A stretch of DNA of 64,000 nt from Terriglobia bacterium (lineage in GTDB: Bacteria > Acidobacteriota > Thermoanaerobaculia > Thermoanaerobaculales > Thermoanaerobaculaceae), in assembly GCA_020073245.1 (NCBI GenBank), contig JAIQFQ010000010.1, forward strand, positions 33,630-97,629, written 5' to 3'. The translations under genes and the position numbers were made by a program. The notes under the pieces are model-generated. The model saw only the letters and a program-made list of their open reading frames with translations, made no database searches and was not told the DNA's origin. Below are positions 51,250 to 59,798 of this stretch, one piece after another (position 1 is the first letter of the stretch; every line of letters begins with the position of its first letter).

Positions 51250-52566
51250 CTACTTCACCACCTTCTTCAACATCGCCTCGATGACACCGGGCTCGAGCTC
51301 CTCGAGCTCGTACGTTACCTCTGCGATCGGCTTGTTGGTCTTGAGCACGCGGGTGAGGTCGATCGGAGTGCCCTCGACGACGACGTCGCACGGCGTAGCG
51401 TTGATCGTCGCCTCGAGGTCGGCGATCTGCTGATCCGAGTACCCCATCGCAGGGAGGATCTGGCCCGAGTTGGGGTACTTCTTGTACGTCGCCGCAATGG
51501 TGCCGACGGCGTACGGCTTGGCGTCCACGATCTCGGAAGCGCCCGCACTCTTCGCGGCGAACCAGCCGGCGCCGTACGTCATCCCGCCGTGGGTGAGCGT
51601 CGGGCCGTCCTCGACGACCAGCGCACGCTTGCCCTTGATCAACTCAGGCCTGTCGACCGTGATCTTGGAGGCGCACTTGATCGTGCGCGCCTTCGGGTTG
51701 AACTTCCTGCAGTTCTCGATGACTTCTTCGACCTTGATCGGGTCGGCCGTCTGCACCTTGTTCACGATGAGCAGGTCGGCCATCAGGAAGTTCGACTCGC
51801 CGGGGTAGTAGGTGAGCTCGTGGCCCGGCCGGTGAGGGTCGACGAGGGTGATATGGAGGTCGGCCTTGTAGAACGGCGTGTCGTTATTTCCGCCGTCCCA
51901 CAGGATCACGTCCGCCTCCTTCTCCGCCTCGCGGAGGATCATCTCGTAGTCAACCCCCGCGTAGACGATGAAACCGTTGTCGATGTGCGGCTCGTACTCC
52001 TCGCGCTCCTCGATCGTGCACTCGTGCTTGTCGAGGTCGGCGTACGTCTCGAAGCGCTGACACGCCTGCTTGGCCAGGTCGCCGTATGGCATCGGGTGGC
52101 GGATCGCGACGACCTTCTTCCCCATCGCCTTGAGAAGGTTCGACACGTAGCGCGTGGTCTGCGACTTGCCGACACCGGTGCGAACGGCGCAGATGGCGAT
52201 GACCGGCTTGGTGGACTTGATCATCGTGCGCTGCACCGAGCAGACGCCGAAGTTGGCCCCCCACGCGATCACGTGGCTGCCCTTGTCCATGACGTACTGA
52301 TGAGGCACGTCCGAGTAGGAGAACCACACGTCGTCGATCTTGTTCTCCTTGACCAGCTTTTCGAGGTCGCTCTCGGGGTGGATCGGGATTCCCTTCGGGT
52401 ACAGCTTTCCCGCCAGCGACGGAGGATAGACACGACCCTCGATGTCGGGGATCTGGGTGGCAGTGAACGCCACCACTTCCACCTCCGGGTTGTTCCGGAA
52501 GAGGCAGTTGAAGTTGTGGAAGTCCCGTCCCGCGGCTCCCATGATCACGACTTTCCGCTTCGCCAT
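51250..52566 (-). CDS. COG2403-type GTPase, cyclic 2,3-diphosphoglycerate synthetase-like
   Basis: This 438-residue protein has an N-terminal Rossmann-like domain with V-V-I-M-G-A-A-G-R and a P-loop V-R-T-G-V-G-K-S-Q-T-T near residue 130. The family is often annotated as cyclic 2,3-diphosphoglycerate synthetase, known from thermophilic methanogens, but most bacterial members are uncharacterised GTP/ATPases. The Lys/Glu-rich composition is less GC-biased than its neighbours. GGGAGGTGAGAA precedes the ATG. It is a single-gene unit with its own terminator. Confidence 0.82.
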   Translation of the reverse strand: MAKRKVVIMGAAGRDFHNFNCLFRNNPEVEVVAFTATQIPDIEGRVYPPSLAGKLYPKGIPIHPESDLEKLVKENKIDDVWFSYSDVPHQYVMDKGSHVIAWGANFGVCSVQRTMIKSTKPVIAICAVRTGVGKSQTTRYVSNLLKAMGKKVVAIRHPMPYGDLAKQACQRFETYADLDKHECTIEEREEYEPHIDNGFIVYAGVDYEMILREAEKEADVILWDGGNNDTPFYKADLHITLVDPHRPGHELTYYPGESNFLMADLLIVNKVQTADPIKVEEVIENCRKFNPKARTIKCASKITVDRPELIKGKRALVVEDGPTLTHGGMTYGAGWFAAKSAGASEIVDAKPYAVGTIAATYKKYPNSGQILPAMGYSDQQIADLEATINATPCDVVVEGTPIDLTRVLKTNKPIAEVTYELEELEPGVIEAMLKKVVK

Positions 52567-52664
52567 TTCTCACCTCCCACGGTGTGCCCTGCCAAAGGCA
52601 GGGGGCCCGGCATGGCGTACCGAGCAGCTCCGCCGGGTATGGCTGAACCGGCGGCTTGTGTCCC

Positions 52665-52782
52665 AGTTCAGAGTTAAGAGTGAAGAGTGAAGAGTTAAGA
52701 GTTGAAAGACAGCCGCGCCCGAGGCGCCCAGCGAGGCGCACGTTGTCGTCAACTCTTCACTCTCAACTCTTCACTCTTCACT
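52665..52782. repeat. inverted heptanucleotide repeat element, copy 2
   Basis: The left arm (52665-52708) is a run of GAGTTAA/GAGTGAA/GAGTTGA heptads, and the right arm (52749-52782) is TCAACTC/TTCACTC heptads, the reverse complement. About 40 bp of GC-rich unrelated sequence separates the arms. Both copies have CGTTGTC immediately before the right arm, which suggests a common ancestor. It sits between the COG2403-type gene and the stop of guaA. Confidence 0.75.
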
Positions 52783-52788
52783 GCCGTG

Positions 52789-54321
52789 CTACTCCCACTC
52801 GATCGTGCCGGGGGGCTTCGACGTGACGTCGTACACCACCCGGTTGATTCCCCGCACTTCGTTGACGATCCGCCGCGCGACTCGGTCCAGCAGGTCGGGC
52901 GGCAACCGGAACCAGTCGGCAGTCATGAAGTCCTCTGTCGTCACGGCGCGCAGCGCCGCGACGTTCTCGTACGTTCGTTGGTCGCCCATGACGCCGACAC
53001 TGCGGACCGGGAGAAGCACCGCGAGCGCCTGCGCAATCTCGCGGTACAACCCAGCCGCTCGGATCTCCTCCATGAAGATCGCATCTGCGCGTTGAAGGAG
53101 CGACACCCGCTCCGGAGTCACCTCACCCAGGATGCGAACCCCCAGGCCCGGACCCGGGAACGGGTGGCGCCAGACGAACTCCTCCGGCAGCCCCAGCTCC
53201 TCTCCCAGGCGCCGCACCTCGTCCTTGAAGAGCCAGCGCAACGGCTCGACCAGCGACAGCCCCAGCCTCTCCGGCAGGCCGCCGACGTTGTGGTGGGTCT
53301 TGATCGTCGCCGAAGGCCCGCGTACCGACGTCGACTCGATCACGTCCGGGTAAAGCGTTCCCTGCGCCAGGAACCTCGCGTCCGGGAAGCGCTTCGCCTC
53401 CTCCTCGAACACCGCGATGAACTCGTGACCGATGCGGCGACGCTTCTCCTCGGGATCGTCGATCCCCGCCAAGCGGGCGAAGAAGCGATCGGCGGCGTTG
53501 ACGCGGTCAATCGCCAGACCGAAGGTCGCGAAGCGGGCCTGCACCTTGTCGCCCTCGTCGAGCCGCAGCAGCCCGGTATCCACGAAGATCGGCGCGGTGC
53601 GCTCCCCCACCGCCTCCCGGCACAGGAGCGCCGTCACCGAGGAGTCCACGCCGCCGGAGAGTGCCACGATGATCCGCCCCTCCGGCACCTGCTGTCGGAT
53701 CCGCTCGACGGCGTCTTTCCGAATCGATGCCGCCGTCCAGTCCCGGCGCGCTCCGCAGATGGCGAGGAAGTTCTCGAGGATTCGGCGGCCCATCTCGGTG
53801 TGGCGGACTTCGGGGTGGAACTGGATCCCGTAGAACCGCCGGGTCTCGTCGGCCATCGCGGCGACCGGGGCGTTTGGTGTGTGGCCGACCGCGACGAAGC
53901 CGCCGGGCAGCCTGGCAACGCGGTCGCCGTGGGACATCCACACCCGCTGCGTAGTCTTCGTCCCGGCAAAGAGCGCACACGAGAGGTCGGCCTCGAGCTC
54001 GGCGGCGCCGTACTCGCGGCTGCCTGCCGGCTCGACCTGACCACCCAGCAGGTGCGCCATCGCCTGCTGGCCGTAGCACAGGCCCAGAGCAGGCACTCCG
54101 AGCTCGAACACACCCGGGTCGGGCCGGATCGCGCCCCCCTCGTAGATGGAGGCCGGGCCGCCCGAGAGCACGACCCCGATGGGGGCGAGCGCCTTCGCGT
54201 CGCTTCCCGTGAGATCGCCGCGCCGGACTTCGCTGAACACGCCCAGCTCGCGCACCCGTCGCGCGATGAGCTGGGTGTACTGGCCGCCGAAGTCCAGGAT
54301 GAGCAGAGTTTGGTGGGCCAT
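52789..54321 (-). CDS. guaA: GMP synthase (glutamine-hydrolysing)
   Basis: This 510-residue enzyme makes GMP from XMP, glutamine and ATP. The class I amidotransferase domain (~1-190) has nucleophile Cys in L-G-L-C-Y-G-Q-Q and F-H-P-E-V. The ATP-pyrophosphatase P-loop is S-G-G-V-D-S-S, and the C-terminal dimerisation domain ends in P-P-G-T-I-E-W-E. All key residues are intact. No clear Shine-Dalgarno precedes the ATG; TAGCAT lies about 30 bp upstream. Confidence 0.97.
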   Translation of the reverse strand: MAHQTLLILDFGGQYTQLIARRVRELGVFSEVRRGDLTGSDAKALAPIGVVLSGGPASIYEGGAIRPDPGVFELGVPALGLCYGQQAMAHLLGGQVEPAGSREYGAAELEADLSCALFAGTKTTQRVWMSHGDRVARLPGGFVAVGHTPNAPVAAMADETRRFYGIQFHPEVRHTEMGRRILENFLAICGARRDWTAASIRKDAVERIRQQVPEGRIIVALSGGVDSSVTALLCREAVGERTAPIFVDTGLLRLDEGDKVQARFATFGLAIDRVNAADRFFARLAGIDDPEEKRRRIGHEFIAVFEEEAKRFPDARFLAQGTLYPDVIESTSVRGPSATIKTHHNVGGLPERLGLSLVEPLRWLFKDEVRRLGEELGLPEEFVWRHPFPGPGLGVRILGEVTPERVSLLQRADAIFMEEIRAAGLYREIAQALAVLLPVRSVGVMGDQRTYENVAALRAVTTEDFMTADWFRLPPDLLDRVARRIVNEVRGINRVVYDVTSKPPGTIEWE

Positions 54322-54424
54322 ACCCGGGCCGCCACGCGGCCCGCGCCATGCTACCAGCCCCGGTCAAGCCCGGCAACCGAGGGAGAGGTTGCGGCCAGCG
54401 GTTGCCTCCTGCCGCCCGCCGTCC

Positions 54425-54430
54425 TACCAT
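54425..54430 (+). promoter_or_regulatory. -10 box TACCAT (with -35 TTGCCT) for a leaderless GTG start at 54437
   Basis: TACCAT, six bases (gggagt), GTG. TTGCCT at 54402-54407, 17 bp upstream, is a plausible -35, which makes this the most complete of the leaderless promoters. Confidence 0.5.
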
Positions 54431-54436
54431 GGGAGT

Positions 54437-55246
54437 GTGACCACGAGGCGAATCTCAACATGGAGGTGGATCGTGTCCATGCAAACCGTGTCGCTCCGAA
54501 GGGCCGGGTCCCTGAAACCGATGCTGTGGGCGTTCGTCCTTGTCGGGTCGATCGCGAGCATCGGCACAGTGGCCCGAGCCGGCGATGACGCGCACCCCTA
54601 CTATTTCACCGTCTATCTTCAGCAGAGCTGGCCGAAGCAGACCGCTACCAACGCGCAGATTCAGCAGATCAACCAGATGTTCGGCGCGAACTTCGACGAC
54701 TGGAGCGACGTAGCCAACCTGAGCCTCGGGCTGCAGCTGTTCAAGCGGGTGTCGCCGCACTGGAAGGTCGGGCTCCAGCTCGACTACAGCCAGGGCGCGA
54801 TCAAGGGCAGCAGTACTGTTCCCACCGAGGCCGGGGACGCTCGGCTCTCATTCGAGCAGCGCTACAGCACCTACGTCGACCTCTACGTCGTCGCGCACTA
54901 CCTTCCCTGCCTTTCATGCACCCGGGTGGTCCCGTTCGTCTACCTCGGCGGCGGGTACGGGTACGAGAAGGACAAGACCACGCTGTCTCTCGGCAACGAG
55001 TTCTTCAGCCAGGGACTGCTGGTGGAGAACGATGGCTCCTTCCCGACCTTCTCGGCCGGCGTCGGGATCGACGTGCCGTTTTCCTCGCAGAACCGGTGGT
55101 ACATGGAGCTCGGCGCCGCCTACGTCTGGGCCCGGATGACGAACACGGTCCCCGCGACCGGCGAGCTGGCGCCCGCCCCGCAGGTGACCGCCGACACGGA
55201 TTTCACCGGCCCGAACATCTGGATCGGCATCGGCACGAGGTTCTGA
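54437..55246 (+). CDS. outer-membrane beta-barrel protein
   Basis: The protein has 269 residues. An N-terminal extension and hydrophobic leader are followed by A-R-A and then a mature part of alternating amphipathic strands (Y-Y-F-T-V-Y-L, L-S-L-G-L-Q-L-F, V-G-L-Q-L-D-Y) ending in ...I-G-I-G-T-R-F. The terminal Phe is the usual BAM recognition residue. It is probably an 8-10-stranded barrel, possibly an autotransporter- or OmpW/OmpA-like porin. A GTG at 54437 fits the promoter; an ATG at 54479 would give a more typical signal peptide. Confidence 0.78.
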   Translation: MTTRRISTWRWIVSMQTVSLRRAGSLKPMLWAFVLVGSIASIGTVARAGDDAHPYYFTVYLQQSWPKQTATNAQIQQINQMFGANFDDWSDVANLSLGLQLFKRVSPHWKVGLQLDYSQGAIKGSSTVPTEAGDARLSFEQRYSTYVDLYVVAHYLPCLSCTRVVPFVYLGGGYGYEKDKTTLSLGNEFFSQGLLVENDGSFPTFSAGVGIDVPFSSQNRWYMELGAAYVWARMTNTVPATGELAPAPQVTADTDFTGPNIWIGIGTRF

Positions 55247-55291
55247 GAGCCGCTGCTCGGCCCGCATCCCCGCACTCGGCCCAGGACGACG

Positions 55292-56461
55292 CTAGAGCTC
55301 GCGCAGCGCGAACGCGATCGGCCTCCGCACGGCGCGGACCGCCGGTGGCACCCCGCCGATCACGCCCATGAGGAGGGCGAAGCCGATCCCGAGGCCGAGC
55401 AGCCCGGGCGTGACCTTGAACGCGAACGCGACGTGCGAGAACGTCTGCCAGTTCATCGTGCCGGTCGTGAAGCCGTTCATGGGCAGCACCGCCAGGCATC
55501 CCACGACGCCCCCGAGCAGGGCGATGAAGAGGGCCTCGAAGACGAACGACACGATGACGCTCGACCGCCCGAAACCGAGCGCCCGGATCGTGGCGATCTC
55601 ACGGGCCCGTTCGGCGACCGCCGAGTACATCGTGTTGAGCGCTCCGAAGACCGCCCCGATGCCCATCACGAACGCCACCAGGAAACCGAGCACGCGGATC
55701 ACCGTGGTGAGGCCCCGCGACTGCTTCTCGTAGTACTCGGTCTCGCGGTCGACCTGAACCGACAGCCTGGGGTCCGAGGTGAGCGCGTCCTTGAAGGCGG
55801 TCAACCCTGCAGGCGACTCCAGGCGGGCGGTGACGGACTGGAAGACGTTCTGCGGGCGCTTGTAGACCTGGCTCAGGACGTTCGCGTCGCACCAGATCTC
55901 GGAGTCGAACGCGCTGCCGCCCGCGTCGAAGATCCCCACGACGGTCCAGGTCCCGCCGCCGAACTTGACCGTGGAGCCGAGGTCGAAACCGGCATAGGTC
56001 TTCAAGGCGTACCGGCCCACGACCAACTCCGCGAGGCCGGGGTTGAAGAAGCGGCCTTGAACGACCCGCACGTTGTCGCGGATGTCTATCGCCTTGCTGG
56101 AGACGCCGCGAACCTGCGCGTTCGCGACGGTGCCCGTCGCCTTGAGGTTGAAGCCGGCGATCACCACGACCTCGCCGCTCACCAGCGGGGCGCTGCCGTT
56201 TCGTGCGACGGCGGGCGCGCCCTCGATCACGTGAAGCTGATCCAAGCTCACGGCGCTCACCATCTCCGAGTCGGAGCCGGCCCTCCGGACGATCGCGTTG
56301 CGGGGCGATCCCGACGAGACCAGGGTGGCCTTGAAGCCTCGCGCCATCGCCAGCATCGCGACAAAGACCCCGACGGTGCCGGCGATCCCGAGCACCGCCA
56401 CCACCGAGGAATTCCACCGCTGGCGGACGCTGCGCACGTTGTAGACGAGCGGAATCGCCAT
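55292..56461 (-). CDS. MacB/FtsX-type ABC permease, second copy
   Basis: This 389-residue permease has an N-terminal transmembrane helix (~20-40), a periplasmic MacB-like domain (~45-265) and three helices near the C-terminus. The C-terminal R-A-R-E-I-A-T-I-R-A-L-G-F-G is the FtsX-domain coupling motif. It begins two bases after the stop of the first permease. Together with the ATPase and the fusion protein it forms a tripartite-like efflux or lipoprotein-release system. Confidence 0.88.
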   Translation of the reverse strand: MAIPLVYNVRSVRQRWNSSVVAVLGIAGTVGVFVAMLAMARGFKATLVSSGSPRNAIVRRAGSDSEMVSAVSLDQLHVIEGAPAVARNGSAPLVSGEVVVIAGFNLKATGTVANAQVRGVSSKAIDIRDNVRVVQGRFFNPGLAELVVGRYALKTYAGFDLGSTVKFGGGTWTVVGIFDAGGSAFDSEIWCDANVLSQVYKRPQNVFQSVTARLESPAGLTAFKDALTSDPRLSVQVDRETEYYEKQSRGLTTVIRVLGFLVAFVMGIGAVFGALNTMYSAVAERAREIATIRALGFGRSSVIVSFVFEALFIALLGGVVGCLAVLPMNGFTTGTMNWQTFSHVAFAFKVTPGLLGLGIGFALLMGVIGGVPPAVRAVRRPIAFALREL

Positions 56462-56463
56462 GC

Positions 56464-57603
56464 TCACACCCTCCTCAGCGCATCGACCACCCTGAGGCGC
56501 ATCGCGGAAACGGCCGGCAGGATCCCCGAAACGATTCCCACGGCGACAGCCAGCACCAGACCGAGCCCCAGCGAGCCCCAACCGAGATAGAAGTTGCCGA
56601 GGAAGCCCCCGGTGGGGTCTCCGCCCAACGTGAAGAACTTGGCTAGCAACAGGCCGATCACGCCGCCCTGGCCTGCGATGATGAGTGTCTCCGCCATCAC
56701 GAGTCCGAGCACCCCGAGGTCCGTGAAGCCGACCGTCTTGAGCACCGCCAGCTCGGGCGTTCGCTCGCGCACGGCGATCGCCATGGTGTTGCCGGCGACG
56801 AGCAGCAGCGTGAAGAACACGACCGAACCGATCACCAGGACCAGGAACTCGATGTTCCCCATCTGCTTCGCGAACGAGGCCGCGAAAGCCTTCTCGGTTT
56901 GCGTGAGCGTCTCGTACGGAGAGTTGGCGAAGGCGTCGTCGATGGCCTTGGTGACCTTCACGGCATCGTCCGGGCTGGCGAGCTTCACGACGTACCAGCC
57001 GACCGTGCCCTTGCCGAAGTTGCGGCGCTCCTCCAGGTAGTCGTAACGAAAGAGCAACGGGGTCGTGTCCACCTCGGGGCGGTTGCCCTCGTAGATCCCG
57101 CGAACGTTGAACTCCCACGTTCCGGTCCAGATCGTGCCCCGCAGCGGAATGCGGTCGCCCACCTTGAAGCCGAAGCGCTTCGCAAGCTTGCGGCCGACCA
57201 GGCAACCCTGTCGGTCTGCCAAGAACGCCTTGCGCTCCGCCTCGGGCACCACGAACTCCGAATAGACCTTGAGCCACGTGTCCTGCTCGACAGCGAACTG
57301 GGGGAAGAAGTTCTTCTCGTCCTGGTAGACCCCACCGAACCAGGTGGCGAACGTGACGCCGGTGATGCCCGGCATCCCGGCGAGGCGCTCGCCGTACGAG
57401 AACGGCAGCGGCATGATCAGCGACGTCTTGTTGATGACGTTGAGCCGGTCCACGCCGGCCACGTCCGCGCCGCCCCCGAACGCCGCCCGGATCGCAACCA
57501 GCAGGCCGTAGAGGAACAGTGCCACCATGAACGAGCCGATCGTCAGGGTGGTGCGGATCTTCTTGCGCAGCAGGTTGACCCAGATCAGGCGGAAGAACTT
57601 CAT
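56464..57603 (-). CDS. MacB/FtsX-type ABC permease, first copy
   Basis: This 379-residue permease has the same architecture as its downstream partner: one N-terminal helix, a periplasmic domain, and three C-terminal helices with the motif R-E-R-T-P-E-L-A-V-L-K-T-V-G-F-T. Its ATG overlaps the ATPase stop by four bases (ATGA). The two permeases are distinct in sequence, so a heterodimer is likely. Tripartite systems of this type export macrolides, siderophores or peptides, or move lipoproteins. Confidence 0.88.
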   Translation of the reverse strand: MKFFRLIWVNLLRKKIRTTLTIGSFMVALFLYGLLVAIRAAFGGGADVAGVDRLNVINKTSLIMPLPFSYGERLAGMPGITGVTFATWFGGVYQDEKNFFPQFAVEQDTWLKVYSEFVVPEAERKAFLADRQGCLVGRKLAKRFGFKVGDRIPLRGTIWTGTWEFNVRGIYEGNRPEVDTTPLLFRYDYLEERRNFGKGTVGWYVVKLASPDDAVKVTKAIDDAFANSPYETLTQTEKAFAASFAKQMGNIEFLVLVIGSVVFFTLLLVAGNTMAIAVRERTPELAVLKTVGFTDLGVLGLVMAETLIIAGQGGVIGLLLAKFFTLGGDPTGGFLGNFYLGWGSLGLGLVLAVAVGIVSGILPAVSAMRLRVVDALRRV

Positions 57604-58328
57604 GCCTCACCTCCGCCGCCGGCGCCCCCCTCCACCAGCACGCCCTTGTCGAGGTGCAGGACGACGTGCGCCCGCTCGGCCGCCCGGGGGTCGTGCGTCA
57701 CCATCAGGAGCGTCTTGCCGTGCTCGTGCACGAGGCGGTCGAGGAGCTCCATGATCTCGCCGGCGCTCCTGCGGTCCAGGTCGCCCGTAGGCTCGTCGGC
57801 GAGCAGAAAGGTCGCGTCGGCCACGATCGCCCGCGCGATCGCGACGCGCTGCTCCTGCCCTCCGGAGAGCTGGCGGGGGTAGTGGTTCATGCGGTCCGCA
57901 AGCCCAACCATCGCGAGGGCGGTCTCGACGTGCTTCTTGCGGTCGGCCTTCGAGAGCTTGGTCAGCAGCAACGGAAGCTCGACGTTTTGGAACGCCGTCA
58001 GCACCGGGATCAGGTTGTACATCTGGAAGATGAAGCCGACGTGCCGAGCCCGCCACGCCGTCAGCTTGTTGGCAGACATGCGGGTGATCTCGTCGCCCGC
58101 GACCTTGATGCTGCCGGAGGTCGGGAGGTCGAGGCCGCCCAGCAGGTTCAGGAGCGTCGTCTTGCCGGACCCTGACGGCCCCATGAACGCGACGAACTCG
58201 CCGCTGCCGACGTCGAGGTTCAACCCCTGCAGCACGTGGATCTCCTCGCTTCCGCGCTGGTACTTCTTGTCCAGCTCGCGCACCTGCACGAGGCTGGTCC
58301 CGTTCCCCTTGCCATCCACTTTCACCAT
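57600..58328 (-). CDS. ABC transporter ATPase (LolD/MacB type)
   Basis: This 242-residue nucleotide-binding protein has Walker A G-P-S-G-S-G-K-T-T, signature L-S-G-G-Q-E-Q, Walker B L-L-A-D-E-P-T-G-D-L-D and H-loop His in M-V-T-H-D. In the LolD/MacB group the ATP-sandwich drives conformational change rather than classical uptake. ATG 58328 follows GGAGG; the open frame continues further upstream. It is the first cytoplasmic gene after the fusion protein, with 88 bp between. Confidence 0.93.
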   Translation of the reverse strand: MVKVDGKGNGTSLVQVRELDKKYQRGSEEIHVLQGLNLDVGSGEFVAFMGPSGSGKTTLLNLLGGLDLPTSGSIKVAGDEITRMSANKLTAWRARHVGFIFQMYNLIPVLTAFQNVELPLLLTKLSKADRKKHVETALAMVGLADRMNHYPRQLSGGQEQRVAIARAIVADATFLLADEPTGDLDRRSAGEIMELLDRLVHEHGKTLLMVTHDPRAAERAHVVLHLDKGVLVEGGAGGGGEA

Positions 58329-58416
58329 GACTTCCTCCAGTTCAACTGCCAGCGCTTCGATCCGATCGCCTCGGGTCATCTCTCTCGGACCCCGGAGCCC
58401 TGGCCCCGGGACCCGG

Positions 58417-59643
58417 TCATTTCACCTTGACCTTCTGCCCATCGTGCAGATCCTCGGGACCCGCAACAACCACCTGATCTCCGGCCGAAAGGCCTGCCAA
58501 AATCTCGACGTCGTTCCCTCGCGTCGCGCCGACGCTGACGGCGCGCCGTTCGACGGAGCCATCGCGAACGAGGAAGACGATCTGCTTCCCGCCGGACTGC
58601 CTGAGCGCTGACGCCAGGATCAGGGCCCTTGGCGTGGCCTGAGCGCCCGGCTTATCGTCCGCCAGGAACGAGACCTTCACGCCCATGTCCGGGAGGATGC
58701 GGGGGTCCAGCTTGTCGAACGAGATCCGGACCTTGACGGTGGCCTTCTGCCGGTCGGCGGTCGGGATCACCGTCCGCACCTTGGACGGGATCCGCCACTC
58801 TGGGTAGGCGTCGAGCACCGCCTCGACCCGCTGACCGGGCACGACCCTCGCGATGTACGACTCGTTGACGTCCACCTCGGTTTCGATGGAGTCCATGTCC
58901 ACGATGGTCGCGATCCCCGTGCGCGTGAAGCCTCCGCCAGCGGAGACCGGCGAGACCATCTCCCCGACCTGGGCGTCCTTCGAGACCACGACGCCCGCGA
59001 ACGGCGCCCGAACCGTGCAGTTGTCCACGTCCTGCTGCGCCACGGCAATCTGGGCGTCGGCGGCGCGGACCTGCTCCCTCGCCGCGGCGATCTGAGCACC
59101 CAGGCTGTCCGCCGCCGTGCGGGCCAGGTCGAGAGCCTGCACGCTCGCCACCCCCTCCCGCTCGAGGTCCTGCTGGCGCTTCAGCTCACGCTCGGCGTTG
59201 GCGAGATTCACCTCCAGGTTCGCGATCGCCGCCGCCGTGGCGTCCCGGGAGGTGCGCGCGGCGATGAGGCGACGCTGGGCGTCGGACTCGTCGAGGCGCG
59301 CGAGCACCTGACCCTCGGTGACGGTCACCCCCTCGTCGATCAGCACCTCGACGACCCGCGCCGTGATCTTGGCGGCAATCGTGGCGCGCCGGCGGGGCGT
59401 GACGTATCCGCTGGCGTTGAGGAGCGCGGCTCCGGCGCCTTCACCTGGAGGGCGAGCGCTCGCAACCTCCACGACCGGTCTCCTGCCGATGACCGCAAAC
59501 GCAGCACCGAGGACGATCACCAACACGCCCACCGCGACCGCGAAGACGCGCAGCACCTTCCCGCCGCCGGTCTGGCTCCGCGCCCCGTCGTCGATCCTCA
59601 GTGCCGAGAGGTCCGGACGTCCCGCGCCCTGGTTGCCGCTCAT
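58417..59643 (-). CDS. periplasmic membrane-fusion protein (HlyD/RND type)
   Basis: This 408-residue adaptor has an inner-membrane helix at ~30-52, a lipoyl/barrel-sandwich region, a coiled-coil hairpin at ~130-200 (Ala/Glu/Gln/Arg-rich) and a C-terminal beta-barrel and membrane-proximal domain. It would link the ABC permeases to an outer-membrane channel, but no TolC gene is in the window. GGAGG precedes ATG 59643. The operon order (fusion protein, ATPase, two permeases) is typical of MacAB-like exporters. Confidence 0.88.
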   Translation of the reverse strand: MSGNQGAGRPDLSALRIDDGARSQTGGGKVLRVFAVAVGVLVIVLGAAFAVIGRRPVVEVASARPPGEGAGAALLNASGYVTPRRRATIAAKITARVVEVLIDEGVTVTEGQVLARLDESDAQRRLIAARTSRDATAAAIANLEVNLANAERELKRQQDLEREGVASVQALDLARTAADSLGAQIAAAREQVRAADAQIAVAQQDVDNCTVRAPFAGVVVSKDAQVGEMVSPVSAGGGFTRTGIATIVDMDSIETEVDVNESYIARVVPGQRVEAVLDAYPEWRIPSKVRTVIPTADRQKATVKVRISFDKLDPRILPDMGVKVSFLADDKPGAQATPRALILASALRQSGGKQIVFLVRDGSVERRAVSVGATRGNDVEILAGLSAGDQVVVAGPEDLHDGQKVKVK

Positions 59644-59798
59644 GGTTCCTTTCCTCCTTCGATCCCCAAACCCTTCGAGTGTGCCGATACGCGAGAGGAC
59701 TCCGCGAAGTTTCGCAGTCGGCGGCCAGATTCGCAAATCACCGGCTAACGGTGGCGCGCGACCGGTGAGCGGATCGCCGCGGCACCCACCCTTCCGCG

